Source: an uncultured Alteromonadaceae bacterium
GTDB taxonomy: Bacteria; Pseudomonadota; Gammaproteobacteria; Enterobacterales; Alteromonadaceae
Reading direction: 5' to 3'
Length of the DNA stretch: 64,000 nucleotides
Assembly (NCBI GenBank): GCA_947501935.1
Contig: CANMXU010000007.1
Coordinates: forward strand, 62,001 to 126,000
Position numbers and translations under genes: made by a program. Shown piece by piece: positions 25,124-35,357 of this stretch; the first letter of the stretch is position 1; every line of letters starts with the position of its first letter. Under the pieces are notes generated by a model, which was not told the origin of the DNA, ran no database searches, and saw only the letters and a list, made by a program, of their open reading frames with translations.

Positions 25124-27397
25124 ATGTTAACCATTTTGCGACGTTTAGTTTTAGAGTTCAGCCAAGAGCCCGAGCTTGAACAAGCGTTGCGTCATTTGGT
25201 TAATCAAATAAAGCATGCTTTATCTACCGATTGTTGCTCTATTTATTTAGCTGATTATAGCAATCAGCATTTTGTTTTAATGGCATCAGACGGCCTTGCA
25301 ACTAATTCACTTGGCCATACGGTGATTGGTTTTTCTGAGGGGTTGGTTGGTTTAGTTGGCCAACGTGAAGAGCCTATTAACATTGCTAATGCGCAAAATC
25401 ATCCGCATTTTCTTCATGCACCTGAAGTTGAAGAAGAAGAGCTTAAAGCCTTTTTAGGCACACCAATTATTCATCAGCGCAAAGTGTTGGGTATTTTAAC
25501 TATTCAACAAAAAGAAGCGCGTTTTTTTACCGAAAATGAAGAAGCTTTCTTAGTTACCTTATCAGCGCAACTTGCTACGGCGATCGCCAATGCCGAAGCA
25601 AGGGGAATTATCAGACATCCACAAGATAGCGGTTGGTTAAAACAGCTCAATGGTATTCCGGGCGCCCCAGGTATCGCGCAAAGTGAAATTTTAGTTAGCC
25701 AGCCCAAAGCAGACTTACGCACCATTTCATTAGAAAAGGTTACTGATAAAGCTGAGCAAACGCGCCGTTTTGACCAAGCAATAATAAAAACCCGAAAAGA
25801 CTTTGAAGAATTAGCGCTAAAAATTAGTGATAAAATAGCTGACGACAGTTTAGATATTTTTGAAGTATATAAGCAACTACTCGACAGCTCGCATTTAGCG
25901 GAAGAAATTAACGCGAAAATAAACTTTGGCTGGAGCGCTGAAAGTGCTTTAAAACAGGTAGTTGATACCTATGTGGTGCAATTTGAAGCCATTGAAGATA
26001 GTTATTTGCGTGAACGCGCCAGTGATATTAAAGACTTAGGTAATCGTTTATTAATGAACTTGCAACAGCCAATAACTGTTGCTAAACAATTTCCTGATGA
26101 ATTTATTTTACTTGCCGAAGATGTTACTGCGGCAATGTTGGCTGAATATCAGCATAAAGGGCTAAAAGGCATTATTTCCTTAACTGGCTCTAATAACTCT
26201 CATGCGGCTATTTTGGCCAGAGCGATTGGCTTACCAGCAATTATGGGTATTGAGCGCGTGCCTTTAGCGCCGTTAAACCAGCACCTTGCCATTCTTGATG
26301 GCTACAGCGGTGAGCTGTTTATCGACCCAAACGATAATTTAAAGCGAGAATATCAACATTTAATTGCTGAAGAACATGCACTTATGGACAAGGTGCAGCA
26401 GGTTAAAGAGTTACCTGCGATCACCAAAGATGGTAAAGCAATTGAGCTGCATTTAAATGCGGGCTTATCGTCAGGCTTTGAACATTCGCAGCATGCTGGC
26501 GCTATGGGAATTGGTTTATATCGTACTGAAATTCCTTTTATGGACCGTAATTGTTTTCCGTCAGAGCATGAGCAAACGGTGTTATATCAGCAAGTTTTAA
26601 GCGCTTTTCCAAATAAACCTGTGATCATGAGAACCTTGGATGTTGGTGGTGATAAATCATTACCTTATTTCCCTATCTCAGAAGACAACCCTTTTCTTGG
26701 CTGGCGTGGTATACGAATAACTTTAGATCATCCGGAAATTTTCTTATTGCAAGTTCGCGCTATGTTAAAAGCGAGTTTAGGTAAAAATAATCTAGAAATT
26801 ATGTTGCCGATGATCTCAGGCATTACTGAAGTTGATGATGCATTACGCTTAATTAATCAAGCTTATTATGAATTATCAACCGAGCTTAATTTAGACGAAA
26901 TGGTAACACTAACTCGTCCACGCATTGGTTTGATGATTGAAGTACCGTCGACCATATTTTTATTAAAAGAGCTGGCAAGTCGAGTCGACTTTTTCTCAGT
27001 AGGTAGTAACGACTTAACCCAATACTTATTGGCAGTAGATCGCAACAATGCCCGTGTTGCTAACTTATATGACTCTTATCATCCCGCTGTTTTACGGGCG
27101 TTACATACCATTTCTCAAGAGTCGAGCAAATATTTAATTCCTTTAAGTCTATGTGGCGAATTGGCTGGTGAGCCAGCAGGTGCCATTTTATTACTGGCAA
27201 TGGGCTACGATAAGCTCAGTATGAACCCGCATAATATTGCCAGAATAAAATGGGTGATCAGACATATCGACTTCCAACGTGCAAAAGTTATTTTATCGCA
27301 TGCGCTTAAACTAAGTACCGCTAAGCAAGTGCATGACTACTTAAATGAACAGTTGGAAAATTTAGGTTTAGGCGGATTTATTCGCGCAGGTATTTAA
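25124..27397 (+). CDS. ptsP: phosphoenolpyruvate-protein phosphotransferase PtsP (EI-Ntr)
   Basis: First enzyme of the nitrogen-related PTS. It autophosphorylates from phosphoenolpyruvate and passes the phosphate to NPr. The 757-residue protein has an N-terminal GAF domain (about residues 18-160) and then the enzyme I region. The phosphorylated histidine lies in G-S-N-N-S-H-A-A-I-L-A-R-A. The PEP-binding barrel shows GLYRTEIPFMDR, LPYFPISEDNPFLGWRG and the S-V-G-S-N-D-L-T-Q-Y signature, and the active-site Cys lies in LCGELAGEP. The GAF domain senses small ligands such as glutamine in relatives. It is followed 180 bp later by lgt. Confidence 0.96.
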   Translation: MLTILRRLVLEFSQEPELEQALRHLVNQIKHALSTDCCSIYLADYSNQHFVLMASDGLATNSLGHTVIGFSEGLVGLVGQREEPINIANAQNHPHFLHAPEVEEEELKAFLGTPIIHQRKVLGILTIQQKEARFFTENEEAFLVTLSAQLATAIANAEARGIIRHPQDSGWLKQLNGIPGAPGIAQSEILVSQPKADLRTISLEKVTDKAEQTRRFDQAIIKTRKDFEELALKISDKIADDSLDIFEVYKQLLDSSHLAEEINAKINFGWSAESALKQVVDTYVVQFEAIEDSYLRERASDIKDLGNRLLMNLQQPITVAKQFPDEFILLAEDVTAAMLAEYQHKGLKGIISLTGSNNSHAAILARAIGLPAIMGIERVPLAPLNQHLAILDGYSGELFIDPNDNLKREYQHLIAEEHALMDKVQQVKELPAITKDGKAIELHLNAGLSSGFEHSQHAGAMGIGLYRTEIPFMDRNCFPSEHEQTVLYQQVLSAFPNKPVIMRTLDVGGDKSLPYFPISEDNPFLGWRGIRITLDHPEIFLLQVRAMLKASLGKNNLEIMLPMISGITEVDDALRLINQAYYELSTELNLDEMVTLTRPRIGLMIEVPSTIFLLKELASRVDFFSVGSNDLTQYLLAVDRNNARVANLYDSYHPAVLRALHTISQESSKYLIPLSLCGELAGEPAGAILLLAMGYDKLSMNPHNIARIKWVIRHIDFQRAKVILSHALKLSTAKQVHDYLNEQLENLGLGGFIRAGI

Positions 27398-27579
27398 GTT
27401 TAGCTGCATGCACTGCTTTATTGGTAAACAACGAAACACGAATTGCATTTCCATGCGTTTTTGCAAAAGCTTCATTAGTAATTGTGCTTTATTTTAGGCA
27501 TAATTCGCCGATGAAATTTTTGTCTTATGGCTAACGAACCTTAAGACGCCTTCAATAAATTTACGGAAAATAATAGCTA

Positions 27580-28413
27580 ATGACTGATAACTTTATCCAG
27601 TTTCCTTTGATTGACCCCATTATCTTTAGCATAGGCCCTATTGCTTTGCGCTGGTATGGCATGATGTACCTAATTGGCTTTATTGCCGCAATGTTTATTG
27701 CGAACCGCGCTGCCGATAAAAGCAAGGGCTTATGGAATCGAGACCAAGTAAGTGACTTACTTTTCTATAGCTTTTTAGGTGTTATTTTAGGTGGTCGTGT
27801 TGGCTATGTGCTGTTTTATCAGTTTGAATATTTCCTTGCCGAGCCCTTGTATTTATTTAAAATTTGGGAAGGCGGCATGTCATTTCATGGTGGCTTGCTT
27901 GGTGTTATTACCGCGATTATTATTTTTGCCCGTAAAACCAATAAGCAGTTTTTATCGGTTGCCGACTTTGTTGCTCCTTTAGTGCCTATTGGCTTAGGTA
28001 TGGGGCGAATTGGTAACTTTATTAATGCCGAGCTTTGGGGACGTCAAACTGACGTATCATGGGCGATGGTGTTTCCAACCGACCAATTGCAAGTGCCACG
28101 TCACCCTTCACAGCTTTATGAATTTTTCTTAGAAGGCGTGGTGCTATTTGCTATATTGTATTTTATTAGTCGAAAAACAAACCGTTTAGGTTTAGCTTCA
28201 GGTGCCTTTTTAATTGGTTATGGTGCTTTTAGAATGATTGTTGAAATGTATAGAGAACCAGACTCGCATTTAGGCTTTTTCTTTGAATATATTTCCATGG
28301 GACAAATGTTAAGCTTACCTATGGTTCTTGGCGGTATTGCCTTAATTTATTGGGGCTATGTTAACCAAGCCGCACAAGCTATTAAAACGTCAGCAGTAAA
28401 GGGGACAAAATAA
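27580..28413 (+). CDS. lgt: prolipoprotein diacylglyceryl transferase Lgt
   Basis: A 277-residue inner-membrane enzyme with about seven transmembrane helices. It moves diacylglycerol from phosphatidylglycerol to the lipobox cysteine of prolipoproteins. Signature stretches are visible: W-Y-G-M-M-Y near residue 26, [10 protein letters not shown], the H-G-G-L-L-G catalytic histidine region and the Lgt signature [14 protein letters not shown]. The stop codon overlaps the thyA start by one base (TAATG), indicating translational coupling. The window's own predicted lipoproteins (1322, 16499) would be among its substrates. Confidence 0.97.
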   Translation: MTDNFIQFPLIDPIIFSIGPIALRWYGMMYLIGFIAAMFIANRAADKSKGLWNRDQVSDLLFYSFLGVILGGRVGYVLFYQFEYFLAEPLYLFKIWEGGMSFHGGLLGVITAIIIFARKTNKQFLSVADFVAPLVPIGLGMGRIGNFINAELWGRQTDVSWAMVFPTDQLQVPRHPSQLYEFFLEGVVLFAILYFISRKTNRLGLASGAFLIGYGAFRMIVEMYREPDSHLGFFFEYISMGQMLSLPMVLGGIALIYWGYVNQAAQAIKTSAVKGTK

Positions 28414-29264
28414 TGCAAGCTTATTTAGATTTATGTAAACGCATTGTTGAAGAAGGGCAGTGGGTTGAAAACGAACGCACAGGCAAACGTTGTTTAACCG
28501 TAATTAATGCTGATTTAGAATATCGTGTTGATAAAAACGAATTCCCGATGATCACCACCCGTAAAAGCTTTTTCAAATCAGCGATTGCTGAGTTTTTAGG
28601 TTATATTCGTGGTTACGATAATGCCGCTGATTTTCGTAAGTTGGGCACCAAAACTTGGGACGCTAATGCTAATTTAAATGACGACTGGCTGAATAACCCA
28701 CACCGTAAAGGTGAAGATGATATGGGGCGTGTATATGGCATTCAAGCGCGTTCGTGGGCAAAAACCGGTGGTGGTAGTATCGACCAGTTGAAAAAGGTAG
28801 TTGATAACCTAAAAAATGGTATTGATGATCGCGCTGAAATTATTACCTTTTATAATCCTGGTGAATTTCATATGGGCTGCTTACGTCCGTGTATGCATAC
28901 TCACAATTTTTCTTTGCTTGGCGATACCTTGTATTTAACCAGTTTTCAACGTTCGTGTGACGTGCCACTGGGTCTTAACTTTAACCAAGTGCAGGTTTAT
29001 ACTTTTTTAGCATTAATGGCGCAAATTACCGGTAAAAAGCCAGGTATTGCTTATCATAAAATTGTTAATGCCCACATTTATGAAGACCAGCTTGAACTGA
29101 TGAAAAATGTTCAGCTTAAACGTGAACCTTTCCCGTCACCTAAACTTCATATTAACCCTAAAATAAAAAGTTTAGAGGATTTAGAAACTTGGGTAACTAT
29201 GGACGACTTTAGCATCAGTGATTATCAACATCATGAGGCAATTAAATACCCATTTGCGGTGTAA
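28413..29264 (+). CDS. thyA: thymidylate synthase ThyA
   Basis: The 283-residue cytoplasmic enzyme makes dTMP from dUMP using methylene-tetrahydrofolate. The active-site cysteine sits in [13 protein letters not shown], and the nucleotide-binding [13 protein letters not shown] follows. H-I-Y-E-D-Q-L near the C-terminus is also conserved, as is the terminal KYPFAV. Compared with E. coli (264 residues) it is slightly longer, carrying an insertion around residues 84-110, as in longer thymidylate synthases of the other clade. It is coupled to lgt by a one-base overlap, with AGGGGA as ribosome site inside the lgt end. A terminator follows. Confidence 0.97.
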   Translation: MQAYLDLCKRIVEEGQWVENERTGKRCLTVINADLEYRVDKNEFPMITTRKSFFKSAIAEFLGYIRGYDNAADFRKLGTKTWDANANLNDDWLNNPHRKGEDDMGRVYGIQARSWAKTGGGSIDQLKKVVDNLKNGIDDRAEIITFYNPGEFHMGCLRPCMHTHNFSLLGDTLYLTSFQRSCDVPLGLNFNQVQVYTFLALMAQITGKKPGIAYHKIVNAHIYEDQLELMKNVQLKREPFPSPKLHINPKIKSLEDLETWVTMDDFSISDYQHHEAIKYPFAV

Positions 29265-29287
29265 TTAACAGCTAAATGAGAGTTAAT

Positions 29288-29316
29288 AAAAAAGGAGCGA
29301 TAAGCTCCTTTTTTGT
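29288..29316. terminator. bidirectional terminator between thyA and yfhL
   Basis: AAAAAAGGAGC pairs with GCTCCTTTTTT across a 5-nt loop, giving T runs on both strands. It follows thyA by about 25 bp and also lies downstream of the convergent ferredoxin gene. Confidence 0.88.
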
Positions 29317-29366
29317 TTTTAATTCAGCGTAAAGATCACAGTGCTTTCTTGTTCTAAAATAATCGA

Positions 29367-29612
29367 CTAACCATGCATTAACATAAATTTAGCTAATAAG
29401 GTGATTTCATCTTCTTTATGATCCGGGTCCGGTTTTACGCAGTCAATCGGACAAACACTTACGCAGGTTGGATTGTCATAATGACCAACACACTCAGTAC
29501 ATTTATCAGGATCAATTTCATAAATTTTTTCACCTAACGTAATGGCTTCGTTTGGACACTCAGGATCACACATATCACAGTTGATGCATGAATCTAGTAT
29601 TTTCAATGCCAT
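29367..29612 (-). CDS. yfhL: YfhL-family 2[4Fe-4S] ferredoxin
   Basis: The 81-residue electron carrier has two cluster-binding motifs. The first is C-x2-C-x2-C-x3-C (CINCDMCDPECP), and the second has the expanded spacing of the Alvin-type ferredoxins (CTECVGHYDNPTCVSVCP). It starts 12 bp after the yegQ/trhP stop, in the same direction, and is almost certainly cotranscribed with it. This arrangement suggests the ferredoxin serves the neighbouring U32 enzyme, whose own conserved cysteines bind an iron-sulfur cluster. It could equally serve other cluster-dependent enzymes. Confidence 0.94.
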   Translation of the reverse strand: MALKILDSCINCDMCDPECPNEAITLGEKIYEIDPDKCTECVGHYDNPTCVSVCPIDCVKPDPDHKEDEITLLAKFMLMHG

Positions 29613-29623
29613 AACCTACTCGC

Positions 29624-30982
29624 TTACTTGTCAGCTTGGTTTTGCGCAAACGGATGGCGAGTTGTGCCGCCTTCATCAAGGTAGCGCATGATAATACCAA
29701 AGGCTAAATCTAGCTCGGTATCAAGCTTAATATAAACTATATGTCCTGAGCCTTTGGCGTCAGTTACTACTTCACCTTTTTTATTTTCCATGTAATCTAA
29801 GGTAAAAGTTACATTACCTTGTGGGGTCATTAGCTCAAGTTGGTCGCCGGTTAAAAATTTATTTTTCACGTCGATTTCAATAAAGCCCTGCTCATTACGA
29901 CCCATTACTTCACCAACAAATTGCTGGGTATCACTTTTAGAGTAACCGTAATCATAGTTTTGGGTATCGCCATGGCGGTGACGTTGTAAGAATCCTTCGG
30001 TATAACCGCGATGGGCAAGGTGTTCTAAGTCGGTATTTAACTGCTGATTAAATGGTTTTTGACCAACCGCATCTAATATTGCTTGGTTATATATTTGCGC
30101 AGTACGTGCGCAGTAATAGAATGATTTTGTACGACCTTCAATTTTTAAAGAATGCACACCCATTTTTACTAAACGCTCGACATGTTCGACGGCACGTAAG
30201 TCTTTTGAATTCATGATGTAGGTGCCATGCTCGTCTTCAAACGCTGGCATGTATTCACCAGGGCGGCCCTGTTCTTGTAAAAGTACTATGTCGTCAATCG
30301 GTTTTTCTTCCGGCATAATTATATTAACCGGATTGGCAATTATGTCGCCGGTTGCGGTTTCTGAAGCCGAATGCACATCATATTTCCAGCGACATGAGTT
30401 GGTGCAAGTGCCTTGGTTAGGATCGCGTTTATTAATATAACCTGACAATAAGCAGCGGCCTGAATAAGCCATGCATAAAGCGCCATGGACAAATACTTCG
30501 ATTTCCATTTCTGGGCAGCGCATGCGAATTTCTTCAATTTCATCAAGAGACAATTCGCGCGATAAAATCACCCTTACTACGCCTTGTTGATACCAAAATT
30601 TTACTGTTGCCCAGTTAACGGTATTTGACTGTACCGATAAATGAATAGGCATATCGGGAAATTGCTCGCGTACCATCATGATCAAGCCAGGATCAGACAT
30701 AATCAAAGCATCTGGACCCATTTCAACAACCGGCTGAATATCTTTTAAAAAGGTTTTTAGCTTACTATTATGCGGGGCAATGTTGTTGACCAAGTAAAAC
30801 TTCTTACCTAATGCGTGGGCTTCATTAATACCTATTTGAATGTTTTCTAAGGTAAATTCGTTATTACGAACACGTAAGGAATAACGCGGTTGACCGGCAT
30901 AAACAGCGTCGGCGCCATAAGCAAAAGCGTAACGCATATTTTTAAGGCTGCCGGCGGGAGAAAGTAGTTCAGGTTTAAGCAT
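29624..30982 (-). CDS. trhP: U32-family tRNA hydroxylation protein TrhP (YegQ)
   Basis: Member of the peptidase U32 family that in E. coli takes part in making 5-hydroxyuridine at position 34 of tRNAs. The start is set at the ATG giving MLKPELLSPAG, matching the E. coli protein; the open frame extends 11 codons further upstream (to 31015) without a better ribosome site. Diagnostic segments are YAFAYGADAVYAGQPRYSLR, VHGALCMAYSGRCLLSGY and the cysteine cluster in GTCTNSCRWKYD, which with upstream Cys residues would hold an Fe-S cluster. The C-terminal region is a small beta-barrel (NKFLTGDQLELMTPQGN). It is followed by yfhL, a likely electron donor. Confidence 0.94.
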   Translation of the reverse strand: MLKPELLSPAGSLKNMRYAFAYGADAVYAGQPRYSLRVRNNEFTLENIQIGINEAHALGKKFYLVNNIAPHNSKLKTFLKDIQPVVEMGPDALIMSDPGLIMMVREQFPDMPIHLSVQSNTVNWATVKFWYQQGVVRVILSRELSLDEIEEIRMRCPEMEIEVFVHGALCMAYSGRCLLSGYINKRDPNQGTCTNSCRWKYDVHSASETATGDIIANPVNIIMPEEKPIDDIVLLQEQGRPGEYMPAFEDEHGTYIMNSKDLRAVEHVERLVKMGVHSLKIEGRTKSFYYCARTAQIYNQAILDAVGQKPFNQQLNTDLEHLAHRGYTEGFLQRHRHGDTQNYDYGYSKSDTQQFVGEVMGRNEQGFIEIDVKNKFLTGDQLELMTPQGNVTFTLDYMENKKGEVVTDAKGSGHIVYIKLDTELDLAFGIIMRYLDEGGTTRHPFAQNQADK

Positions 30983-31210
30983 GGTCATATTTACATCAAA
31001 AAAATAGTGCGGCATTCTACTATTCTAAGAGGTTATATAAATTGTTCTAAATCAACAAAAGTGAAATTAAATAGAGCAATAATTAAGCTTAAAATTTTAC
31101 CTGTTCCAGACAAAGCAAAAATTGTTGATAAATTAGTAAATTAAATGCTGGCTTTATGAATTATGTGCTAAGTTTTTAGTAAGAGTATAATAAAGAAAAA
31201 GGAAACTTAT

Positions 31211-32053
31211 ATGGGTACTGAAAATGCACTTTATACCATTTTGGTTGAGAAAATAAATCAAGATGCGTTAGTTTTACCTACGTTACCAGAAATTGCTTTA
31301 AAAGTTCGCCAAGCGGCAGACGATCCCGAAATCAACTTAAACAAAATGAGTGATATTATTGGTCAAGATGCGGCCTTATCTTTAGGTATGTTAAAAGTTG
31401 CTAACAGTGCTTTGTTAGGACGCAGCGTAAAAGTAGAAACGGTAAACCAAGCTGTTACTCGTATTGGCCTTAGGCAAATTAAAAGTATTGCTACAGCCAT
31501 GGCACTTGAACAAGTTTTTATTTCTGAAAATGAAATTGTTGCCATGTACTTGAAAAAGTCTTGGGCGAAAACTATTGATGTTTCATCTGTTGCTATTGCT
31601 TTAATGACCACGTATTTAAAAACCAATAAGCACACCCCGTTAACGGTTGATGCATTAACTCTTGCGGCGCTAGTTCACAATATTGGTGTTTTACCTATTT
31701 TAACTGAAGCTGAAAATCACCCTGATGTTTTTGCTAATCCAACATTTTTACAACAAGCGATTATTAAGTTATCAAGTAAAGTTGGTGCAGAAGTCACTAA
31801 AAGCTGGGGCTTTTCAGAAGAGTTTACCTCGGTAGTTGAGCATTGGAGTGACTTAACGGTTTTACCTAAAGAAGTACATTACCTTGATTTTATTCGATCT
31901 GGTGCTATTTATCATGATGTTTTTAAAAATGAGTCAACCAAAGAAGTATTGCTGAAAAATTATCTCGCTAAAGGTATTTTACCTGAACAAGATTATATGA
32001 ATAATGCTGAGTTTATTGAATTAGTTGCCGATGTTAAATCGATGTTTGTTTAA
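31211..32053 (+). CDS. HDOD domain protein
   Basis: The 280-residue cytoplasmic protein is a single HDOD domain covering almost the full length. LPTLPEIALKVRQAADDPEI at residues 18-37, then I-I-G-Q-D-A-A-L-S-L-G-M-L-K-V-A-N-S-A, are characteristic. HDOD domains resemble HD phosphohydrolases but lack the HD metal pair, and usually act as regulatory scaffolds in two-component or c-di-GMP signalling. No catalytic motif is seen here. It is monocistronic, bounded by a bidirectional terminator at 32112-32154. The partner cannot be deduced. Confidence 0.88.
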   Translation: MGTENALYTILVEKINQDALVLPTLPEIALKVRQAADDPEINLNKMSDIIGQDAALSLGMLKVANSALLGRSVKVETVNQAVTRIGLRQIKSIATAMALEQVFISENEIVAMYLKKSWAKTIDVSSVAIALMTTYLKTNKHTPLTVDALTLAALVHNIGVLPILTEAENHPDVFANPTFLQQAIIKLSSKVGAEVTKSWGFSEEFTSVVEHWSDLTVLPKEVHYLDFIRSGAIYHDVFKNESTKEVLLKNYLAKGILPEQDYMNNAEFIELVADVKSMFV

Positions 32054-32111
32054 CTGAGTAAGAGTGAGTTAAGTTTGGATTACTTATTATAGTTAGTATG
32101 TTCAGTGGTAT

Positions 32112-32154
32112 AAAAAAGGTTAAGTGTGCATGGTTTGCGATCACTTAACCTTTT
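32112..32154. terminator. bidirectional terminator between the HDOD gene and rdgC
   Basis: AAAAGGTTAAGTG (32114-32126) is perfectly complementary to CACTTAACCTTTT (32142-32154). T runs exist on both strands (TTTT on plus, TTTTTT on minus), suiting convergent genes. Confidence 0.85.
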
Positions 32155-32184
32155 CAGCTTTCAGCTTTTAGCGCTTTAGTAAGG

Positions 32185-33108
32185 CTAATCTTTTTCTAAA
32201 CAATCTCTCGCTTTTAAAGAGAATTCGGCTAATAAGTCGTCAATAAATCGATTTAATTCACCGGCCATTAAAGCAAAGTCGGCATCTAGTCGAGCGATTA
32301 CATCGTCTTTATCAATATCGTCATTTTGTTCTTGTAATACATCAAAGAATTTCAAGCGTTTAATCGCTAAATCATCACATAAAATGAACGACATCGCGTC
32401 GTCCCATTCTAGTGCTAATTTAACAACATATTTATCTGCATCTAAATGAGATTTGATTTCATCACTGCCAAGGTCTTGGTTTTTAACGCGAACTACAGCG
32501 CCGTCATCACCTAAAGCATTAAATTCAGCTTCCATGCCTAGTTGAAATTTTTCACCTAGGTTATGTTCAGTTAACCAATCAGTCATTAATTCATCAGGGG
32601 CTTTTTCTGGCGATAAGCTTGTTACCGGCAGCGTACCAAGTACCTTTCTTAATAGAGCTAAAAAGTCTTCAGCTTTAGGGCGGCTACTGGTATTGATCAC
32701 CACAATATTATGCTCAGGGTTTATGTACGCATGAGTGTCTGAAATACGAGAGAAAGCGCGTGGTAACAACTCAAAAATAATATCTTCTTTAAATTGTTCT
32801 TTTTCTTTTTTAGTTGCACTTCTACCTTGCTCAGTTTCGAGCAAAGCAATTTTTGCTTCTAATTGATCTTTTATTACCGGAGCGGGCAATATTTTTTCTT
32901 CTTTACGTGCACAAAGTAAATGGTTGCCATTAACTGTGTGTACTACGCTGCTGCCGTGCTTACCTAGCGCGTTAACCCAACCAAAGTGTGACTGTTCAGT
33001 AGAGGCACAAGGGGTAAATAAATGCTCACTTAAGTGTTTTTCTAAATCTTCTTCAGAGCACTCAAAAGGACGGGTGAAGGCAAAAAAGTAAAGGTTTTTA
33101 AACCACAT
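32185..33108 (-). CDS. rdgC: recombination-associated protein RdgC
   Basis: The 307-residue protein matches RdgC from its first residues (MWFKNLYFFAFTRPF) to the end. RdgC forms a ring-shaped dimer around double-stranded DNA and restrains RecA filament formation. Conserved stretches include GWVNALGKHGSSVVH near residue 43, R-A-F-S-R-I-S-D-T-H-A-Y-I, and A-D-K-Y-V-V-K-L-A-L-E-W-D. Length is normal for the family (about 303). It stands alone between the sensor-kinase gene and the terminator. Confidence 0.96.
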   Translation of the reverse strand: MWFKNLYFFAFTRPFECSEEDLEKHLSEHLFTPCASTEQSHFGWVNALGKHGSSVVHTVNGNHLLCARKEEKILPAPVIKDQLEAKIALLETEQGRSATKKEKEQFKEDIIFELLPRAFSRISDTHAYINPEHNIVVINTSSRPKAEDFLALLRKVLGTLPVTSLSPEKAPDELMTDWLTEHNLGEKFQLGMEAEFNALGDDGAVVRVKNQDLGSDEIKSHLDADKYVVKLALEWDDAMSFILCDDLAIKRLKFFDVLQEQNDDIDKDDVIARLDADFALMAGELNRFIDDLLAEFSLKARDCLEKD

Positions 33109-33256
33109 GAAATATATCCTATAACCCTGAAGGTGATGGGCTGTTTTACAAAATTAAAGGAGGCAATACTAACGTAATTAAATGCATTTCGCATAATTAT
33201 TTATTTAGATAATTGATAATTAAATTAGCAGTGATTGCTTGAGGTCATTATGAATG

Positions 33257-35014
33257 CTAGAAGGTTGCTTCTAGCATATCAGGAAACTCAATATCGTAAC
33301 TTAAACCTTCGCCCACTTCACTGGCAATATTTATCGTGCCATTAAGGGTATCAGTTACTAAGTTTTGTACTATGTGTGTGCCTAAGCCCGTACCGCCTTT
33401 ATCACTTTTAGTGGTATAGAATGGATGGAAGAGCTGGGTCATACCTTCGGATGTAACGCCAATGCCGTTATCACTATAATGCAGTTGTAAATTACCGTCC
33501 TTCTCTGCTACGTCAATGGTAATTTGACCTTGGTTAATGCCCTCGAAACCATGAACAATAGAGTTAATAATTAAGTTGGTAATAATTTGCGAAATAGCGC
33601 CAGCGTGACAATATATTTCAACATCATCTGCACAGTTGATAGTGATCTGATGATTGGTTTTTTTCAATTTAGGGTGCAGGGATTGAATTATTTCGTTTAG
33701 GTATTGGTGAATATTTATCTTTCTAATTTTATCACTGGTTTGATCTACCGCCACTTGTTTATAGCTGGTAATAAGCTCGGATGCTCGGTTAAGATTATTC
33801 ACTAATAAATCAATACTATGACTAGCATTCGAAGTGAATTCATCTAATGAACGTTTAGACAGCTTTTGATTATTGATATTACTTTTCAGCTGTTCCAGTA
33901 AGTCAGATAAATATGTGGTTGAGGTAATACTGACGCCAATAGGGGTATTAATTTCATGCGAAACTTCGGCAGATAACATGCCAAGCGAGGCCATTTTTTC
34001 AGATTCAATGAGGCGGTTTTGCGCTTTTTTCAATTCAATAATTGAGCTTTTTAAGTCGTGGTTGGTTTCCTTTAAAGTTGCTTCGGTTTTACTACGACGT
34101 TGGTTTTCATCTTTTAATTGGGTTTGCTGAATTAATAGCTCGCGTTGTTGTTTTTCCATTTTTAACATGGTGGTACTTAATGAAGAGGTTTTCTTAGCCA
34201 CTTCTTGTTCAAGCATTAGGTTATGTTCATCAAGCTTGTCGTTAGCTGCAATGGTTTCTTGCTGTGCTAAGGCGAACCTTTCTTTATAGATCACTAATTC
34301 ATCGATCAAGTTATTGTATGAATTTTTTAAAACATTAAGTTCGTTACGTTCATAACCTATGGAATGTAATTTTGAGGCCTCGGGATCGTCTAGGTCAAAT
34401 TGGTTTATTTGCTCAGTGAGTTTATTTAATGGCCCAGTTAATAGTTGATTAAAGGCTAAGGAAAATAGAAATATTAACGCGGCAGTTTTTACCATCGCAT
34501 TACCAATTAGAAAGTATATCCCCACTTCAATCCGGTTAAAAATAACCTGATTACTCGACAGTAAGGTCACGGTTCCTACACGGGTGGTGCGCCCAGAAAA
34601 TTCAAAGATAAGTGGAAAGGTATGGCCGAATAGCCCTTCGCCAGTAGAGTCTATATTGAGTGCACTTAATTGTGTGCCATTTGTTGATTGATAGACATAG
34701 CTTTCTATATCCCCAATTTCACCTAGCTGGGCAATAATTTGATCATTTTCGTCACTAACTGTGATGCCTTTGATCATTGGGATGGCTACTAAACCGTCGG
34801 CAATATCTAGAGCTTGTTGGGTATTAAGCTCCCATACGGCACGGGTCAAACTGCCACTAAAGGTTTTTTCTAGCGTTAATAATTCACTAATAATATGACT
34901 TTTTGTATTGAAGTATTCCGCACCAATTTGTACGCAAGTGACAATGAAGGTCAATATAAAATAGAAAGATAAAACGCGTGTGAGTAGCTTTCTAGAGATG
35001 CTGGTTACTTTCAT
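33257..35014 (-). CDS. orphan membrane sensor histidine kinase
   Basis: The 585-residue kinase has two transmembrane helices (about residues 13-32 and 165-190) around a roughly 130-residue periplasmic sensor. A membrane-proximal linker and a long coiled coil follow (about 240-335). The dimerisation region carries the H-box EVSHEINTPIG, and the ATPase domain shows an N-box around LIINSIVHGFEG, then D-N-G-I-G-V and G-G-T-G-L-G-T-H. The sequence class resembles kinases with the E-I-N-N/T-P-I box. No response regulator is adjacent, so its partner is elsewhere. It is transcribed divergently from the porin gene, but the phosphate control there has its own kinase, PhoR. Confidence 0.9.
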   Translation of the reverse strand: MKVTSISRKLLTRVLSFYFILTFIVTCVQIGAEYFNTKSHIISELLTLEKTFSGSLTRAVWELNTQQALDIADGLVAIPMIKGITVSDENDQIIAQLGEIGDIESYVYQSTNGTQLSALNIDSTGEGLFGHTFPLIFEFSGRTTRVGTVTLLSSNQVIFNRIEVGIYFLIGNAMVKTAALIFLFSLAFNQLLTGPLNKLTEQINQFDLDDPEASKLHSIGYERNELNVLKNSYNNLIDELVIYKERFALAQQETIAANDKLDEHNLMLEQEVAKKTSSLSTTMLKMEKQQRELLIQQTQLKDENQRRSKTEATLKETNHDLKSSIIELKKAQNRLIESEKMASLGMLSAEVSHEINTPIGVSITSTTYLSDLLEQLKSNINNQKLSKRSLDEFTSNASHSIDLLVNNLNRASELITSYKQVAVDQTSDKIRKINIHQYLNEIIQSLHPKLKKTNHQITINCADDVEIYCHAGAISQIITNLIINSIVHGFEGINQGQITIDVAEKDGNLQLHYSDNGIGVTSEGMTQLFHPFYTTKSDKGGTGLGTHIVQNLVTDTLNGTINIASEVGEGLSYDIEFPDMLEATF

Positions 35015-35357
35015 GCATTAATTGTCGAATTTTTAGTGTCTTACTTGATTTTAGACCTTTTATGCAATGAGAAAAGTGTTTTTTACATTATTTTTACTTT
35101 TTTAGCGAAATAATGTCTAAAAATAAGCGCTAAAAAAGGAAATTATTAACTTTAGCAACTATACCTAAATGTAACTTTATAAAAAATAAAGACTTAATTT
35201 AAAGCTATTTTACTTTTTACCCTTTTTTTTAATTGTTACTGCTTTGTCATCTTTTTGTCATAAACGTTACATATTATGACGACCATTGAAGCGCACACTT
35301 CATAAATTAATAAATTCAGAAAAATAAAACAATAAATATCAATCGAGGTTTAATAAC
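35015..35357. other. divergent promoter region of sensor kinase and porin
   Basis: This 343-bp AT-rich gap contains the Pho box and -10 element for the porin (listed separately). No reading frame or strong hairpin is seen. A promoter for the sensor kinase on the minus strand is expected but not identified. Confidence 0.5.
35244..35277 (+). promoter_or_regulatory. Pho box and -10 element of the porin gene
   Basis: Two TTGTCAT repeats (35244-35250 and 35255-35261) are spaced by 4 bp, the 11-bp period bound by PhoB. A degenerate third (GTTACAT, 35266-35272) follows. TATTAT at 35272-35277 is a -10 element placed 10 bp after the second repeat, as in PhoB-activated promoters. Confidence 0.8.
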
